A stretch of DNA of 53,165 nucleotides, taken from Streptomyces sp. ADI96-02. Lineage in GTDB: Bacteria > Actinomycetota > Actinomycetes > Streptomycetales > Streptomycetaceae. The stretch lies in the NCBI RefSeq assembly GCF_003846185.1, contig NZ_ML123034.1, forward strand, positions 4,983,749-5,036,913, in the 5' to 3' direction. The position numbers and the translations under genes are program-made. Numbering within the stretch: the first letter of the stretch is position 1; the number at the start of each line of letters is the position of its first letter. Below, in pieces: positions 24,725-33,367 of this stretch. The notes under the pieces were generated by a model that searched no databases, was not told where the DNA came from, and saw only the letters and a list, made by a program, of their open reading frames with translations.

Positions 24725-24766
24725 GGCCATTGCCGCTGAGGGACACCAGACCCACCGGCAATGGCC
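24725..24766 (+). promoter_or_regulatory. Leader hairpin upstream of pyrH
   Basis: GGCCATTGCCG and CGGCAATGGCC form an 11-bp stem, extendable by weaker pairs, with a 20-base loop. TTCTTCGT follows. It ends about 17 bases before the pyrH ribosome binding site. It could be a tsf terminator or a pyrH leader element. Confidence 0.6.
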
Positions 24767-24796
24767 TTCTTCGTATGTGCACGAGGAGAATTTTCC

Positions 24797-25570
24797 ATGG
24801 ACAAGGGCGCGGACGCCTCGCAGGCCGACCAGAAGCGCGACGACAAGGTTTCCGGGCGCTTCATGCTGAAGCTCTCCGGTGAGGCATTCGCCGGCGGCGG
24901 CGGCCTCGGCGTCGACCCCGACGTCGTGCACACCATCGCCCGCGAGATCGCGGCCGTCGTACGCGACGGAGCCCAGATCGCGGTGGTCATCGGAGGAGGC
25001 AACTTCTTCCGTGGCGCGGAACTCCAGCAGCGCGGCATGGACCGTGCCCGGTCCGACTACATGGGCATGCTGGGCACCGTCATGAACTGCCTGGCGCTCC
25101 AGGACTTCCTGGAGAAGGAGGGCATCGACTCGCGCGTCCAGACCGCCATCACCATGGGCCAGGTCGCCGAGCCGTACATCCCGCTCCGCGCCGTACGGCA
25201 CCTGGAGAAGGGGCGCGTGGTCATCTTCGGCGCCGGCATGGGCATGCCGTACTTCTCCACCGACACGACCGCCGCCCAGCGCGCCCTGGAGATCGACGCC
25301 GAGGCGCTGCTCATGGGCAAGAACGGCGTGGACGGGGTCTACGACTCCGACCCCAAGACCAACCCGGACGCGGTGAAGTTCGACGCGCTGGAGTACGGCG
25401 ACGTGATCGCCCGCAATCTCAAGATCGCCGACGCCACCGCCATCACGCTCTGCCGTGACAACCAGCTGCCGATCCTCGTCTTCGAGCTGACGGCCGAGGG
25501 CAATATCGCTCGCGCCGTCAAGGGTGAGAAGATCGGCACGCTGGTGAGCGACGAGAGCACCCGGGCCTGA
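24797..25570 (+). CDS. pyrH: UMP kinase
   Basis: 257 residues, hexameric amino-acid-kinase fold. FMLKLSGEAF at 22-31 and GGGNFFRG at 66-73 bind ATP and phosphates. NCLALQDFL, AEALLMGKNGVDGVYDSDPK and GTLVSDE complete the family pattern. It makes UDP from UMP and is typically regulated by GTP and UTP. Start ATG 24797 with GAGGAGAA upstream; an ATG at 24761 would add 12 residues and lies in the leader hairpin, so I rejected it. Confidence 0.97.
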   Translation: MDKGADASQADQKRDDKVSGRFMLKLSGEAFAGGGGLGVDPDVVHTIAREIAAVVRDGAQIAVVIGGGNFFRGAELQQRGMDRARSDYMGMLGTVMNCLALQDFLEKEGIDSRVQTAITMGQVAEPYIPLRAVRHLEKGRVVIFGAGMGMPYFSTDTTAAQRALEIDAEALLMGKNGVDGVYDSDPKTNPDAVKFDALEYGDVIARNLKIADATAITLCRDNQLPILVFELTAEGNIARAVKGEKIGTLVSDESTRA

Positions 25571-25642
25571 CGGCCCTCCCAGGATGGACAACGGCCTGCC
25601 GGTCGGACACCGTGCAGGTGAGGACGCGACGCAGGATCCGCA

Positions 25643-25663
25643 GGGCCCGGCGATGACGGGCCC
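25643..25663 (+). other. Hairpin between pyrH and frr
   Basis: GGGCCCG and CGGGCCC form a 7-bp stem around GCGATGA, 13 bases before the AGGAG of frr. Role unknown; possibly an mRNA processing or attenuation element. Confidence 0.4.
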
Positions 25664-25687
25664 GCCCACAACACGCAGGAGCACGTG

Positions 25688-26245
25688 GTGATCGAAGAAA
25701 TCCTCCTCGAAGCCGAGGAGAAGATGGAGAAGGCCGTCGTCGTCGCGAAAGAGGACTTCGCCGCGATCCGCACCGGCCGCGCGCACCCGGCGATGTTCAA
25801 CAAGATCGTCGCCGACTACTACGGCGCGCTGACCCCGATCAACCAGCTGGCCTCGTTCTCGGTTCCCGAGCCGCGGATGGCGGTCGTGACGCCGTTCGAC
25901 AAGAGCGCGCTGCGCAACATCGAGCAGGCGATCCGCGACTCCGACCTCGGCGTCAACCCGAGCAACGACGGCAATATCATCCGGGTGACCTTCCCCGAGC
26001 TGACCCAGGACCGCCGCAAGGAGTACATCAAGGTCGCCAAGTCCAAGGCCGAGGACTCCAAGATCTCGATCCGCTCCATCCGCCGCAAGGCCAAGGAAGC
26101 GCTCGACAAGCTCGTCAAGGACAAGGAGTCCGGCGAGGACGAGGTGCGCCGCGCCGAGAAGGAGCTCGACGACACCACCGCGAAGTACGTCGCGCAGGTG
26201 GACGAGCTGCTCAAGCACAAGGAAGCCGAGCTGCTCGAAGTCTGA
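25688..26245 (+). CDS. frr: Ribosome recycling factor
   Basis: 185 residues. It begins MIEEILLEAEEKMEKAV and contains FAAIRTGRAHPAMF, RNIEQAIRDSDLGVNPSNDG and IRSIRRKAKEALDKL, the two-domain RRF pattern. It splits post-termination ribosomes together with EF-G. Two GTG codons are adjacent (25685, 25688); I chose the second because of its 6-base spacing from AGGAG. The stop overlaps the cdsA start (TGATG). Confidence 0.97.
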   Translation: MIEEILLEAEEKMEKAVVVAKEDFAAIRTGRAHPAMFNKIVADYYGALTPINQLASFSVPEPRMAVVTPFDKSALRNIEQAIRDSDLGVNPSNDGNIIRVTFPELTQDRRKEYIKVAKSKAEDSKISIRSIRRKAKEALDKLVKDKESGEDEVRRAEKELDDTTAKYVAQVDELLKHKEAELLEV

Positions 26246-27330
26246 TGAACGACTCTTCCTGGGGCGCCCCGCCGAAAGCCGGTTACTGGGGCACGCCCGA
26301 GATGAGGGCTGCCCCGGCGGGTCCTGCCTACGATGTGCATGACGCCCAGCAGACTCGGCCCATGCCCAACGTGCCGGACGTTCCCGACGCAGGTAGAGAC
26401 GCAGAGAGTCGTGACGACCGGGACGGGGACGCCGCGCACGTCAGCGGCCCCCTGTTCCGTGACGAGATGCCGCAGGAGCCCATGTCGACCCCGCTGCCGC
26501 CACCGCCGCAGAAGAAGCGTGCGGGGCGTGATCTGCGCGCCGCCATAGGGGTCGGCGTGGGTCTCGGCGCCGTCATCGTCGCCTCGCTCTTCGTCGTGAA
26601 GGCGGCTTTCGTCGGCGTGATAGCGGTCGCCGTCGTCGTCGGGCTGTGGGAGCTCACCCAACGGCTCGCCGAGCGCAAGAGCATCAGGGCGCCTCTGGTT
26701 CCGCTCGCCGTCGGCGGGGCCGCGATGGTCGTCGCCGGCTACGCCTGGGGCCCGGAGGGAGCCTGGGTCGCCACGGCCCTCACCGCGCTGGCGGTGCTGG
26801 TCTGGCGGATGACCCGGCCGCCGGAGGGCTACCTCAAGGACGTCACGGCCGGGGTCTTCGCCGTCTTCTACGTGCCGTTCCTGGCCACCTTCGTCGCCAT
26901 GATGCTGACGGCCGACGACGGAGCGTGGCGGGTCCTGACCTTCCTCGTCCTCACCGTCGTCAGCGACACCGGGGCGTACGCCGTCGGCTGGCGCTTCGGG
27001 AAGACCAAGCTGGCCCCGCGCATCAGCCCCGGCAAGACCCGCGAGGGCCTGCTCGGGGCGGTGGGCTTCGCGATGGCGGCCGGGGTGCTGTGCATGGAGT
27101 TCCTGATCGACGGCGGCGCCTGGTGGCAGGGGCTGCTGCTGGGGCTCGCGGTCGCCGCCAGCGCCACCCTCGGCGACCTGGGCGAGTCCATGATCAAGCG
27201 GGATCTCGGGATCAAGGACATGGGCACCCTGCTGCCGGGCCACGGCGGCATCATGGACCGGCTGGACTCGCTGCTGCCGACCGCGCCGGTGGTCTGGCTG
27301 CTGCTGGTGCTGTTCGTCGGTTCCGGCTGA
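26245..27330 (+). CDS. cdsA: Phosphatidate cytidylyltransferase CdsA
   Basis: 361 residues. About 95 N-terminal residues are hydrophilic and Pro/Asp-rich, a cytosolic extension absent from E. coli CdsA. Seven to eight membrane helices follow. The family signature near the C-terminus reads IKDMGTLLPGHGGIMDRLDS. It makes CDP-diacylglycerol from phosphatidate and CTP for phospholipid synthesis. It overlaps frr by one base and is followed by a terminator. Confidence 0.95.
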   Translation: MNDSSWGAPPKAGYWGTPEMRAAPAGPAYDVHDAQQTRPMPNVPDVPDAGRDAESRDDRDGDAAHVSGPLFRDEMPQEPMSTPLPPPPQKKRAGRDLRAAIGVGVGLGAVIVASLFVVKAAFVGVIAVAVVVGLWELTQRLAERKSIRAPLVPLAVGGAAMVVAGYAWGPEGAWVATALTALAVLVWRMTRPPEGYLKDVTAGVFAVFYVPFLATFVAMMLTADDGAWRVLTFLVLTVVSDTGAYAVGWRFGKTKLAPRISPGKTREGLLGAVGFAMAAGVLCMEFLIDGGAWWQGLLLGLAVAASATLGDLGESMIKRDLGIKDMGTLLPGHGGIMDRLDSLLPTAPVVWLLLVLFVGSG

Positions 27331-27370
27331 GCGACCGGTGCCGCGGCGCCCCGTACCACCTGCGTGTTCT

Positions 27371-27415
27371 ACGAGTGAGGGTCCGTCGTCCACAGGGCGG
27401 CGGACCCTCACTCGT
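27371..27415. terminator. Perfect 15-bp hairpin between cdsA and rlmN
   Basis: ACGAGTGAGGGTCCG (27371-27385) is the exact complement of 27401-27415, with a 15-base loop. The loop contains TCGTCCACA, a match to the Streptomyces DnaA-box consensus. It terminates the frr-cdsA transcript. Confidence 0.85.
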
Positions 27416-27438
27416 CTGTCTGCGACACTGGATGAACC

Positions 27439-28545
27439 ATGCCTAAGCCCGGAGAACTCACTTTCGTCGCGCCCCGCGGAGCCAAGAAGCCGCCGCGGCA
27501 CCTCGCCGACCTCACGCCCGCCGAGCGCAAGGAAGCGGTCGCCGCGGCCGGCGAGAAGCCGTTCCGCGCCCAGCAGCTCTCGCAGCACTACTTCGCGCGG
27601 TACGCGCACGACCCGGCCGAGTGGACGAACATCCCGGCCGCGTCGCGGGGGAAGCTGGCCGAGGCGCTGTTCCCCGACCTGATGTCCGTCGTCCGCCACA
27701 TCAGCTGCGACGACGACACCACGCGCAAGACGCTGTGGAAGCTGCACGACGGCACGCTCGTCGAGTCCGTCCTCATGCGCTACCCCGAGCGCGTCACGAT
27801 GTGCATCTCCTCGCAGGCCGGCTGCGGGATGAACTGCCCGTTCTGCGCGACCGGGCAGGCCGGGCTGGACCGCAACCTGTCGACCGCCGAGATCGTCCAC
27901 CAGATCGTCGACGGCATGCGGGCCCTGCGCGACGGCGAGGTGCCGGGCGGGCCCGCGCGGCTGTCCAACATCGTCTTCATGGGCATGGGCGAGCCGCTCG
28001 CCAACTACAACCGCGTGGTCGGAGCGATCCGCCGGCTCACCGACCCCGAGCCGGACGGCCTCGGCCTCTCCCAGCGCGGGATCACCGTCTCGACCGTGGG
28101 ACTCGTCCCCGCGATGCTGCGCTTCGCCGACGAGGGCTTCAAGTGCCGGCTCGCCGTCTCGCTGCACGCCCCCGACGACGAACTGCGCGACACGCTCGTC
28201 CCGGTCAACACCCGGTGGAACGTGCGCGAGGTGCTGGACGCCGCCTGGGAGTACGCGGAGAAGTCCGGCCGCCGCATCTCCATCGAGTACGCCCTGATCC
28301 GGGACATCAACGACCAGGCATGGCGCGGCGACCTGCTCGGCAGGCTGCTCAAGGGCAAGCGCGTCCACGTCAACCTGATCCCGCTGAACCCGACGCCCGG
28401 CTCCAAGTGGACCGCCTCGCGGCCCGAGGACGAGAAGGCGTTCGTCGAGGCGATCGCGGCCCACGGCGTGCCCGTCACCGTCCGCGACACCCGCGGTCAG
28501 GAGATCGACGGGGCCTGCGGTCAGCTGGCGGCCTCCGAGCGCTGA
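27439..28545 (+). CDS. rlmN: 23S rRNA/tRNA adenine-C2 methyltransferase RlmN
   Basis: 368 residues, radical-SAM. The CxxxCxxC iron-sulfur motif is Cys129-Cys133-Cys136 in QAGCGMNCPFCATGQ. Further motifs are IVFMGMGEPLANYN and GVPVTVRDTRGQEIDGACGQL, the last holding the catalytic C-terminal Cys. It methylates A2503 of 23S rRNA and A37 of some tRNAs. No ribosome binding site precedes the ATG. GACACT at 27424-27429 is a -10 candidate, and its spacing to the ATG would give a leaderless mRNA. Confidence 0.95.
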   Translation: MPKPGELTFVAPRGAKKPPRHLADLTPAERKEAVAAAGEKPFRAQQLSQHYFARYAHDPAEWTNIPAASRGKLAEALFPDLMSVVRHISCDDDTTRKTLWKLHDGTLVESVLMRYPERVTMCISSQAGCGMNCPFCATGQAGLDRNLSTAEIVHQIVDGMRALRDGEVPGGPARLSNIVFMGMGEPLANYNRVVGAIRRLTDPEPDGLGLSQRGITVSTVGLVPAMLRFADEGFKCRLAVSLHAPDDELRDTLVPVNTRWNVREVLDAAWEYAEKSGRRISIEYALIRDINDQAWRGDLLGRLLKGKRVHVNLIPLNPTPGSKWTASRPEDEKAFVEAIAAHGVPVTVRDTRGQEIDGACGQLAASER

Positions 28546-28698
28546 GTCCCGCACCGGCCTCCGGCGCACCGGACCGGCCGGACCCCCGGCACCCGGCGGG
28601 CCGGACCCACGGCCCCGGCGGACCGGCCCAGACCGCGCCTCCCGGCGGACCGGGCCGAAAACGCCGGTGTAGCCTGGGCCGAAATCAACTTCATATTC

Positions 28699-28798
28699 CG
28701 ACAGGGGAGCGCCACAGCGCTGAGAGTGCGGCACCGAGGACAGGTTGGCCGCAGACCCTCTGAACCTCGCCCGGGTCATTCCGGGTAGGAAGTTCGGA
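28699..28798 (+). ncRNA. TPP riboswitch (THI element)
   Basis: The conserved blocks of the thiamine pyrophosphate aptamer are present in order: ACAGGGGAGC, GCTGAGAGTGCGG, ACCCTCTGAACCTCGCCCGG and CCGGGTAGGAAG. It is placed in the leader of a thiamine transport operon. TAGCCT at 28670-28675 is a possible -10 for the leader. The preceding ~140 bases after rlmN contain only GC-rich repeats (GGCCGGACCC twice). Confidence 0.95.
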
Positions 28799-28816
28799 CC
28801 TTACTCAAGCTGTTGC

Positions 28817-28855
28817 GCCCTGCCCGCTTCCGGTTCGCCGGAGCGCGGGCGGGGC
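28817..28855 (+). other. Long hairpin in the expression platform
   Basis: GCCCTGCCCGC pairs with GCGGGCGGGGC, and TTCCGG pairs with CCGGAG around a TTCG loop, with one bulged base. It directly follows the TPP aptamer and could be an intrinsic terminator, though it lacks a U-tract. Confidence 0.7.
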
Positions 28856-28862
28856 CGCGTCT

Positions 28863-28884
28863 CTTCCTGGTCACCTCCAGGAGG
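28863..28884 (+). promoter_or_regulatory. Hairpin covering the thiB ribosome binding site
   Basis: CTTCCTGG (28863-28870) pairs with CCAGGAGG (28877-28884) over a 6-base loop. The right arm contains the GGAGG of thiB, so this stem would block translation initiation. It probably belongs to the riboswitch output. Confidence 0.65.
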
Positions 28885-28890
28885 AATCAG

Positions 28891-29985
28891 ATGAACACCA
28901 CCACGAAGTACGCGGCGACCGCGCTCGCCGCCGCTCTCGGCGTCACCGTGCTCGCGGGCTGCGGAAGCGGCGACGGCCCGGCGGGCGGGGCGTCGGATGG
29001 CTCCGGTTCCCAGACCGTCACCCTCGTCAGCCACGACTCGTTCAACGCCTCGGACAAGGTGCTGAAGGCGTTCACCGAGGAGACCGGCTACACGGTCAAG
29101 GTGCTCAAGAGCGGCGACGCCGGCGCCGCGCTCAACCAGGAGATCCTGACCAAGGGCTCCCCGCGCGGCGACGTCTTCTTCGGCGTCGACAACACCCTGC
29201 TCTCCCGCGCCCTCGACAACGGTCTGTTCACCGCGTACGAGGCCAAGGGGCTGGACCGGGTCGCGGCCGGCACGGAGACGGACGAGAAGCACCGGGTCAC
29301 GCCCGTCGACACCGGTGACATCTGCGTCAACTACGACAAGAAGTACTTCGCCGACAAGAAGCTCGCGCCGCCGAAGACCTTCCAGGACCTGCTGAAGCCC
29401 GCGTACAAGAACCTCCTCGTCACGGAGAACGCCGCCAGTTCCTCGCCCGGTCTCGGCTTCCTGCTGGGGACCATCGCCGCTGAGGGCGAGGACGGCTACG
29501 AGGCGTACTGGAAGGAGCTCAAGGCCAACGGCGTCAAGGTCGTCGACGGCTGGGAGCAGGCGTACAACGAGGAGTTCTCCGGCTCCGCGGGCGGCCGGAA
29601 GGCCGACGCCGACCGGCCGCTCGTCGTCAGTTACGCCTCCAGCCCGCCCGTCGAGGTGCTCTACGCCGATCCGCAGCCGAAGCAGGCCCCGACCGGCGTC
29701 GCCACCGGCACCTGCTTCCGGCAGACCGAGTACGCCGGGCTGCTGACCGGCGCGAAGAACGAGGCGGGCGGCAAGGCGCTGCTGGACTTCATGATCGGCA
29801 AGGCGTTCCAGGAGGACATGCCGCTGAACATGTTCGTGAACCCGGTCGTCGAGGACGCCGAGCTCCCCGCGCTGTTCACGGAGTTCGGCGAGAGCGTCCA
29901 GACGCCTCCCACCGTCGCGCCCGAGAAGATCACCGCCAACCGTGAGCAGTGGATCCAGTCGTGGCAGTCGCTGGTCCTGAAGTAG
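28891..29985 (+). CDS. thiB: Thiamine ABC transporter substrate-binding lipoprotein
   Basis: 364 residues. The signal peptide ends in a lipobox (VTVLAGC, Cys24). The mature part follows the ThiB pattern: VTLVSHDSFNASDKVLKAF, EILTKGSPRGDVFFGVDNTL, VTPVDTGDICVNYDKKYF and LVTENAASSSPGLGFLLG. It captures thiamine or its phosphates outside the membrane. ATG 28891 follows an excellent AGGAGG; longer in-frame starts lie in the riboswitch leader. Likely under TPP riboswitch control. It overlaps thiP. Confidence 0.93.
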   Translation: MNTTTKYAATALAAALGVTVLAGCGSGDGPAGGASDGSGSQTVTLVSHDSFNASDKVLKAFTEETGYTVKVLKSGDAGAALNQEILTKGSPRGDVFFGVDNTLLSRALDNGLFTAYEAKGLDRVAAGTETDEKHRVTPVDTGDICVNYDKKYFADKKLAPPKTFQDLLKPAYKNLLVTENAASSSPGLGFLLGTIAAEGEDGYEAYWKELKANGVKVVDGWEQAYNEEFSGSAGGRKADADRPLVVSYASSPPVEVLYADPQPKQAPTGVATGTCFRQTEYAGLLTGAKNEAGGKALLDFMIGKAFQEDMPLNMFVNPVVEDAELPALFTEFGESVQTPPTVAPEKITANREQWIQSWQSLVLK

Positions 29986-31685
29986 ACGCCGGGGCGAAGT
30001 CAGCCGAGGCCGCCGCTGTCCGGGCCCGCCGCGGGTCCGGACGCCGCCGGAGCGCGGTACGGCTCGTCCTGATGGCCCTGCCCGTCGCGTTCTTCGCGGT
30101 GTTCTTCGCCTATCCCGTGACCGCGATCGTCGGCCGGGGACTCAGGACCGGTGCCGGCTGGCAGTTCGGGCGGATCGGCGAGGTGCTGGCCCGCCCGGAC
30201 ATCCTCGACGTCCTCTGGTTCACCACCTGGCAGGCGCTGGCCTCCACCGCCCTCACCCTGGTCGTCGCGCTGCCGGGCGCCTACGTCTTCGCCCGCTTCG
30301 ACTTCCCCGGCAAGCAGGTGCTGCGCGCGGTGGTCACCGTGCCGTTCGTGCTGCCGACCGTCGTCGTCGGCACCGCGTTCCTGGCCCTGCTGGGCCGCGG
30401 CGGCTTCCTCGACGAGCTGTGGGGCGTACGGCTGGACACCACCGTGTGGGCGATCCTCCTGGCCCACGTCTTCTTCAACTACGCGGTGGTCGTCCGCACC
30501 GTCGGCGGCCTCTGGTCGCAGCTCGACCCGCGCCAGGAGGAGGCCGCCCAGGTGCTCGGCGCAGGCCGGTTCGCCGCCTGGCGGCGGGTCACGCTGCCCG
30601 CCCTCGCACCCGCCGTGGCCGCGGCGGCGCTGATGGTCTTCCTCTTCACGTTCACCTCGTTCGGCGTCGTGCAGATCCTCGGCGGACCCTCGTACTCCAC
30701 CCTGGAGGTGGAGGTCTACCGGCAGACCGCGCAACTGCTCGACCTGCCCACGGCGGCCGTGCTGACGCTCGTGCAGTTCACGGCGGTCGGCGCGATCCTC
30801 GCCGTGCACGCCCGGACCGTACGCCGCCGGGAGACCGCGCTGAAGCTCGTCGACCCGGCGCAGACCGCGCGACGGCCGCGCGGCGCCGGGCAGTGGACGC
30901 TGCTCGGGGGAGTGCTCCTCACCGCGCTGCTGTTGATCCTGCTGCCGCTCGGCGTGCTGGTGGAGCGGTCGTTCGACGGGCCGGACGGTTACGGCCTCGG
31001 CTACTACCAGGCCCTCAGGTCCGCCGGGGCGAGCGGTTCGACGTTCCTGGTCGCCCCGCTGGAGGCGGTCGGCAACTCCCTCCAGTACGCGCTCGTCGCC
31101 ACGCTCATCGCCCTCGTCGTCGGCGGGCTCGCTGCCGCCGCGCTGACCCGGCGGGCCGGGCGGCTGGTGCGCGGCTTCGACGCGCTGCTGATGCTGCCGC
31201 TCGGCGTCTCCGCCGTCACCGTCGGCTTCGGCTTCCTGATCACCCTCGACGAGCCGCCGCTGGACCTGCGCACCTCCTGGATCCTGGTGCCGTTGGCCCA
31301 GGCCCTGGTGGGCGTCCCGTTCGTCGTGCGCACCATGCTCCCCGTCCTGCGCGCGGTCGACCACCGGCTGCGGGAGGCCGCCGCCGTACTCGGGGCCTCC
31401 CCGCTGCGGGCGTGGCGCGAGGTCGACCTGCCCCTGGTGCGCCGGGCGGTCCTGGTGGCGGCCGGGTTCGCGTTCGCCGTGTCGCTCGGGGAGTTCGGGG
31501 CCACCGTGTTCATCGCCCGGCCCGACAACCCCACGCTGCCGGTTGCCGTGGCGCGGCTGCTGGGCCGGTCGGGAGAGCTCAACTACGGGCAGGCGATGGC
31601 CCTCAGCACCATTCTCATGCTCGTGTGCGCGGTGTCGCTGCTCCTGCTCGAACGCGTCCGCACCGACCGATCCGGGGAGTTCTGA
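29949..31685 (+). CDS. thiP: Thiamine ABC transporter permease
   Basis: 578 residues made of two fused permease halves, each with about six membrane helices and an EAA loop: EEAAQVLGAGRFAAWRRVTLP in the first and REAAAVLGASPLRAWREVDLP in the second. This is the ThiP organisation. The start is uncertain: GTG 29949 overlaps thiB by 37 bases, GTG 29961 overlaps by 25 and has slightly better spacing to GGA. Ends directly before thiQ. Confidence 0.93.
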   Translation: MDPVVAVAGPEVDAGAKSAEAAAVRARRGSGRRRSAVRLVLMALPVAFFAVFFAYPVTAIVGRGLRTGAGWQFGRIGEVLARPDILDVLWFTTWQALASTALTLVVALPGAYVFARFDFPGKQVLRAVVTVPFVLPTVVVGTAFLALLGRGGFLDELWGVRLDTTVWAILLAHVFFNYAVVVRTVGGLWSQLDPRQEEAAQVLGAGRFAAWRRVTLPALAPAVAAAALMVFLFTFTSFGVVQILGGPSYSTLEVEVYRQTAQLLDLPTAAVLTLVQFTAVGAILAVHARTVRRRETALKLVDPAQTARRPRGAGQWTLLGGVLLTALLLILLPLGVLVERSFDGPDGYGLGYYQALRSAGASGSTFLVAPLEAVGNSLQYALVATLIALVVGGLAAAALTRRAGRLVRGFDALLMLPLGVSAVTVGFGFLITLDEPPLDLRTSWILVPLAQALVGVPFVVRTMLPVLRAVDHRLREAAAVLGASPLRAWREVDLPLVRRAVLVAAGFAFAVSLGEFGATVFIARPDNPTLPVAVARLLGRSGELNYGQAMALSTILMLVCAVSLLLLERVRTDRSGEF

Positions 31686-32741
31686 GTGACGGCGGGAACG
31701 AAGACGCAAGCGGGGCCGCTGTTGAGCCTGCGCGCGGCCACGGTCCGGTTCGGCGGGCGCACGGCGCTGGACGCGGTGGACCTGGACGTCGCCGACCACG
31801 AGATCGTGTGCGTGCTCGGCCCGAGCGGCAGCGGCAAGTCGACCCTCCTGCGGGCCGTCGCCGGGCTCCAGCCGATGGACGGCGGCCGGGTGCTGCTGGC
31901 CGGGGCGGACCGGACGGACGTGCCGGTGCACCGGCGCGGGCTCGGCCTGATGTTCCAGGACCACCAGCTCTTCCCGCACCGGGACGTCGGCGGCAACGTG
32001 GCGTTCGGGCTGCGCATGCACGGCGTCGGCCGGGCCGAGAGCGAACGCCGGGTCGCCGAACTCCTCGACCTGGTGGGGCTGCCCGGCGCGGAGCGGCGCG
32101 CGGTCGCGGCGCTGTCCGGCGGGGAGCAGCAGCGTGTCGCGCTGGCCCGCGCCCTCGCGCCGCGCCCGGAGCTGCTGATGCTGGACGAGCCGCTGGGCCA
32201 GTTGGACCGCAGCCTGCGCGAACGCCTCGTGGTCGAACTGCGCACGCTCTTCGGCCGGTTGGGCACCACCGTGCTGGCCGTCACGCACGACCAGGGCGAA
32301 GCCTTCGCCCTGGCCGACCGGGTCGTGGTGATGCGGGACGGCCGGGTCGCCCAGCAGGGCAGCCCGCTGGAGGTCTGGCAGCGCCCCGCCTCCGCGTTCG
32401 TCGCCCGCTTCCTCGGCTTCGACAACGTGGTCGGGGCGACGGTGAGCGGCGGGAGCGCCGACACGGTGTGGGGCAGGGTGCCGGTGGCGGCGGGCTCTCC
32501 GCAGGGCGCCGCCGATCTGCTGGTGCGGCCCGCCGGGGTGCTGATCGGCGACGCCGAGGACGGGCTGCGCTGCACGGTCGGGGTGCGCACGTTCCGGGGC
32601 GACCGTGTGACCGTGCGGCTCGCCCCGGAGAACGCGCCCGTGCTGGAGGCGGAGTGCGCCCTGCGGGACACCCCGGACGAGGGCGCGGTCGTGGGCGTAC
32701 GGTTCGACGCGGCGGAGACGGTGGTCCTGGCGGCGGGGTAG
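31686..32741 (+). CDS. thiQ: Thiamine ABC transporter ATP-binding protein
   Basis: 351 residues. Walker A GPSGSGKST at 45-53, signature LSGGEQQR at 143-150, Walker B LMLDEP at 164-169, and the switch His in VTHDQGEAF. A C-terminal TOBE-like domain (from ~240) makes it longer than E. coli ThiQ (232) and more like the Pot/Mal ATPases. GTG start abuts the thiP stop, so thiB-thiP-thiQ is one operon. Confidence 0.93.
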   Translation: MTAGTKTQAGPLLSLRAATVRFGGRTALDAVDLDVADHEIVCVLGPSGSGKSTLLRAVAGLQPMDGGRVLLAGADRTDVPVHRRGLGLMFQDHQLFPHRDVGGNVAFGLRMHGVGRAESERRVAELLDLVGLPGAERRAVAALSGGEQQRVALARALAPRPELLMLDEPLGQLDRSLRERLVVELRTLFGRLGTTVLAVTHDQGEAFALADRVVVMRDGRVAQQGSPLEVWQRPASAFVARFLGFDNVVGATVSGGSADTVWGRVPVAAGSPQGAADLLVRPAGVLIGDAEDGLRCTVGVRTFRGDRVTVRLAPENAPVLEAECALRDTPDEGAVVGVRFDAAETVVLAAG

Positions 32742-32769
32742 CGGGCCGGTGGCCGCAGGCCGGGCCCGC
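32741..32769 (+). terminator. Hairpin after thiQ
   Basis: GCGGGCCGG pairs with CCGGGCCCGC with one bulge, immediately after the thiQ stop. No T-tract. Confidence 0.5.
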
Positions 32770-32881
32770 GCCCGTACCGCACGGCGCGACAGCGCACGCC
32801 CGGCCGGGCAAGCTGGAGGCGGACACCCCGCGGACGCGTCCGTGCCCGCGGGAAGGGGCGACCGGGACGAGGACCGCGACC

Positions 32882-33337
32882 ATGGACGGTGGCACCCGCG
32901 AGGGCATCGATCTCACCCGCGTACTGCACGCCTCGCCCGAGCGGGTCTTCGCCGCGTGGACCGAGCCGGAGGACTTCGCCGCCTGGTACGGCGGGGAGGC
33001 GGACGTCCCGCTGGACCGGGTGTCGATGGACGTGCGGCCCGGCGGCGCGTGGAGCCTGGTGCTCGTGATGCCCGGGGTGGAGATGCCGTTCCACGGGGTG
33101 TACCGGGAGGTGAGCGGCCCCGACGGCCTGGTCTTCACGCTCAAGGACCCCGCCTCGCCCGAGGACGCGGAGGGCGAGATCGTCACCGCGACCTTCACGG
33201 ATCTCGGCGACGGCACCACCGAGCTGGCCTTCCAGCAGCGGGGCGGCAACCTCACCGCCGAGCAGTACGCGGCGGCCGAGGACGGCTGGGAGGCGTTCTT
33301 CGACGCCCTGGCCGCCCGCCTGGCCGCCCACCCCTGA
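32882..33337 (+). CDS. SRPBCC (AHSA1/START-like) protein
   Basis: 151 residues. Family pattern: LTRVLHASPERVFAAWTEPEDFAAWYGG, then GVYREVSGPDGLVFTLK, and the C-terminal helix GWEAFFDALAARLA. Such helix-grip proteins bind hydrophobic ligands or act as Aha1-like or toxin-resistance factors; the specific role is not known. ATG start with GGACGAGGA upstream. It stands alone, 140 bases after thiQ, and converges on the ABC permease gene 30 bases away. Confidence 0.85.
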   Translation: MDGGTREGIDLTRVLHASPERVFAAWTEPEDFAAWYGGEADVPLDRVSMDVRPGGAWSLVLVMPGVEMPFHGVYREVSGPDGLVFTLKDPASPEDAEGEIVTATFTDLGDGTTELAFQQRGGNLTAEQYAAAEDGWEAFFDALAARLAAHP

Positions 33338-33367
33338 CCTCACCGCCCCGGCCTTGCGCAGGGGCGC

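Noticed and set aside
24675..24869. 64-residue open frame across the pyrH leader
   Set aside because: Runs through the hairpin and into pyrH in another frame; no sign of codon bias as a gene, though a leader peptide cannot be excluded.
30419..32881. Very long plus-strand frame running over thiP and thiQ
   Set aside because: Arg/Pro-rich shadow frame; only its last 456 bases (the SRPBCC gene) form a real protein.
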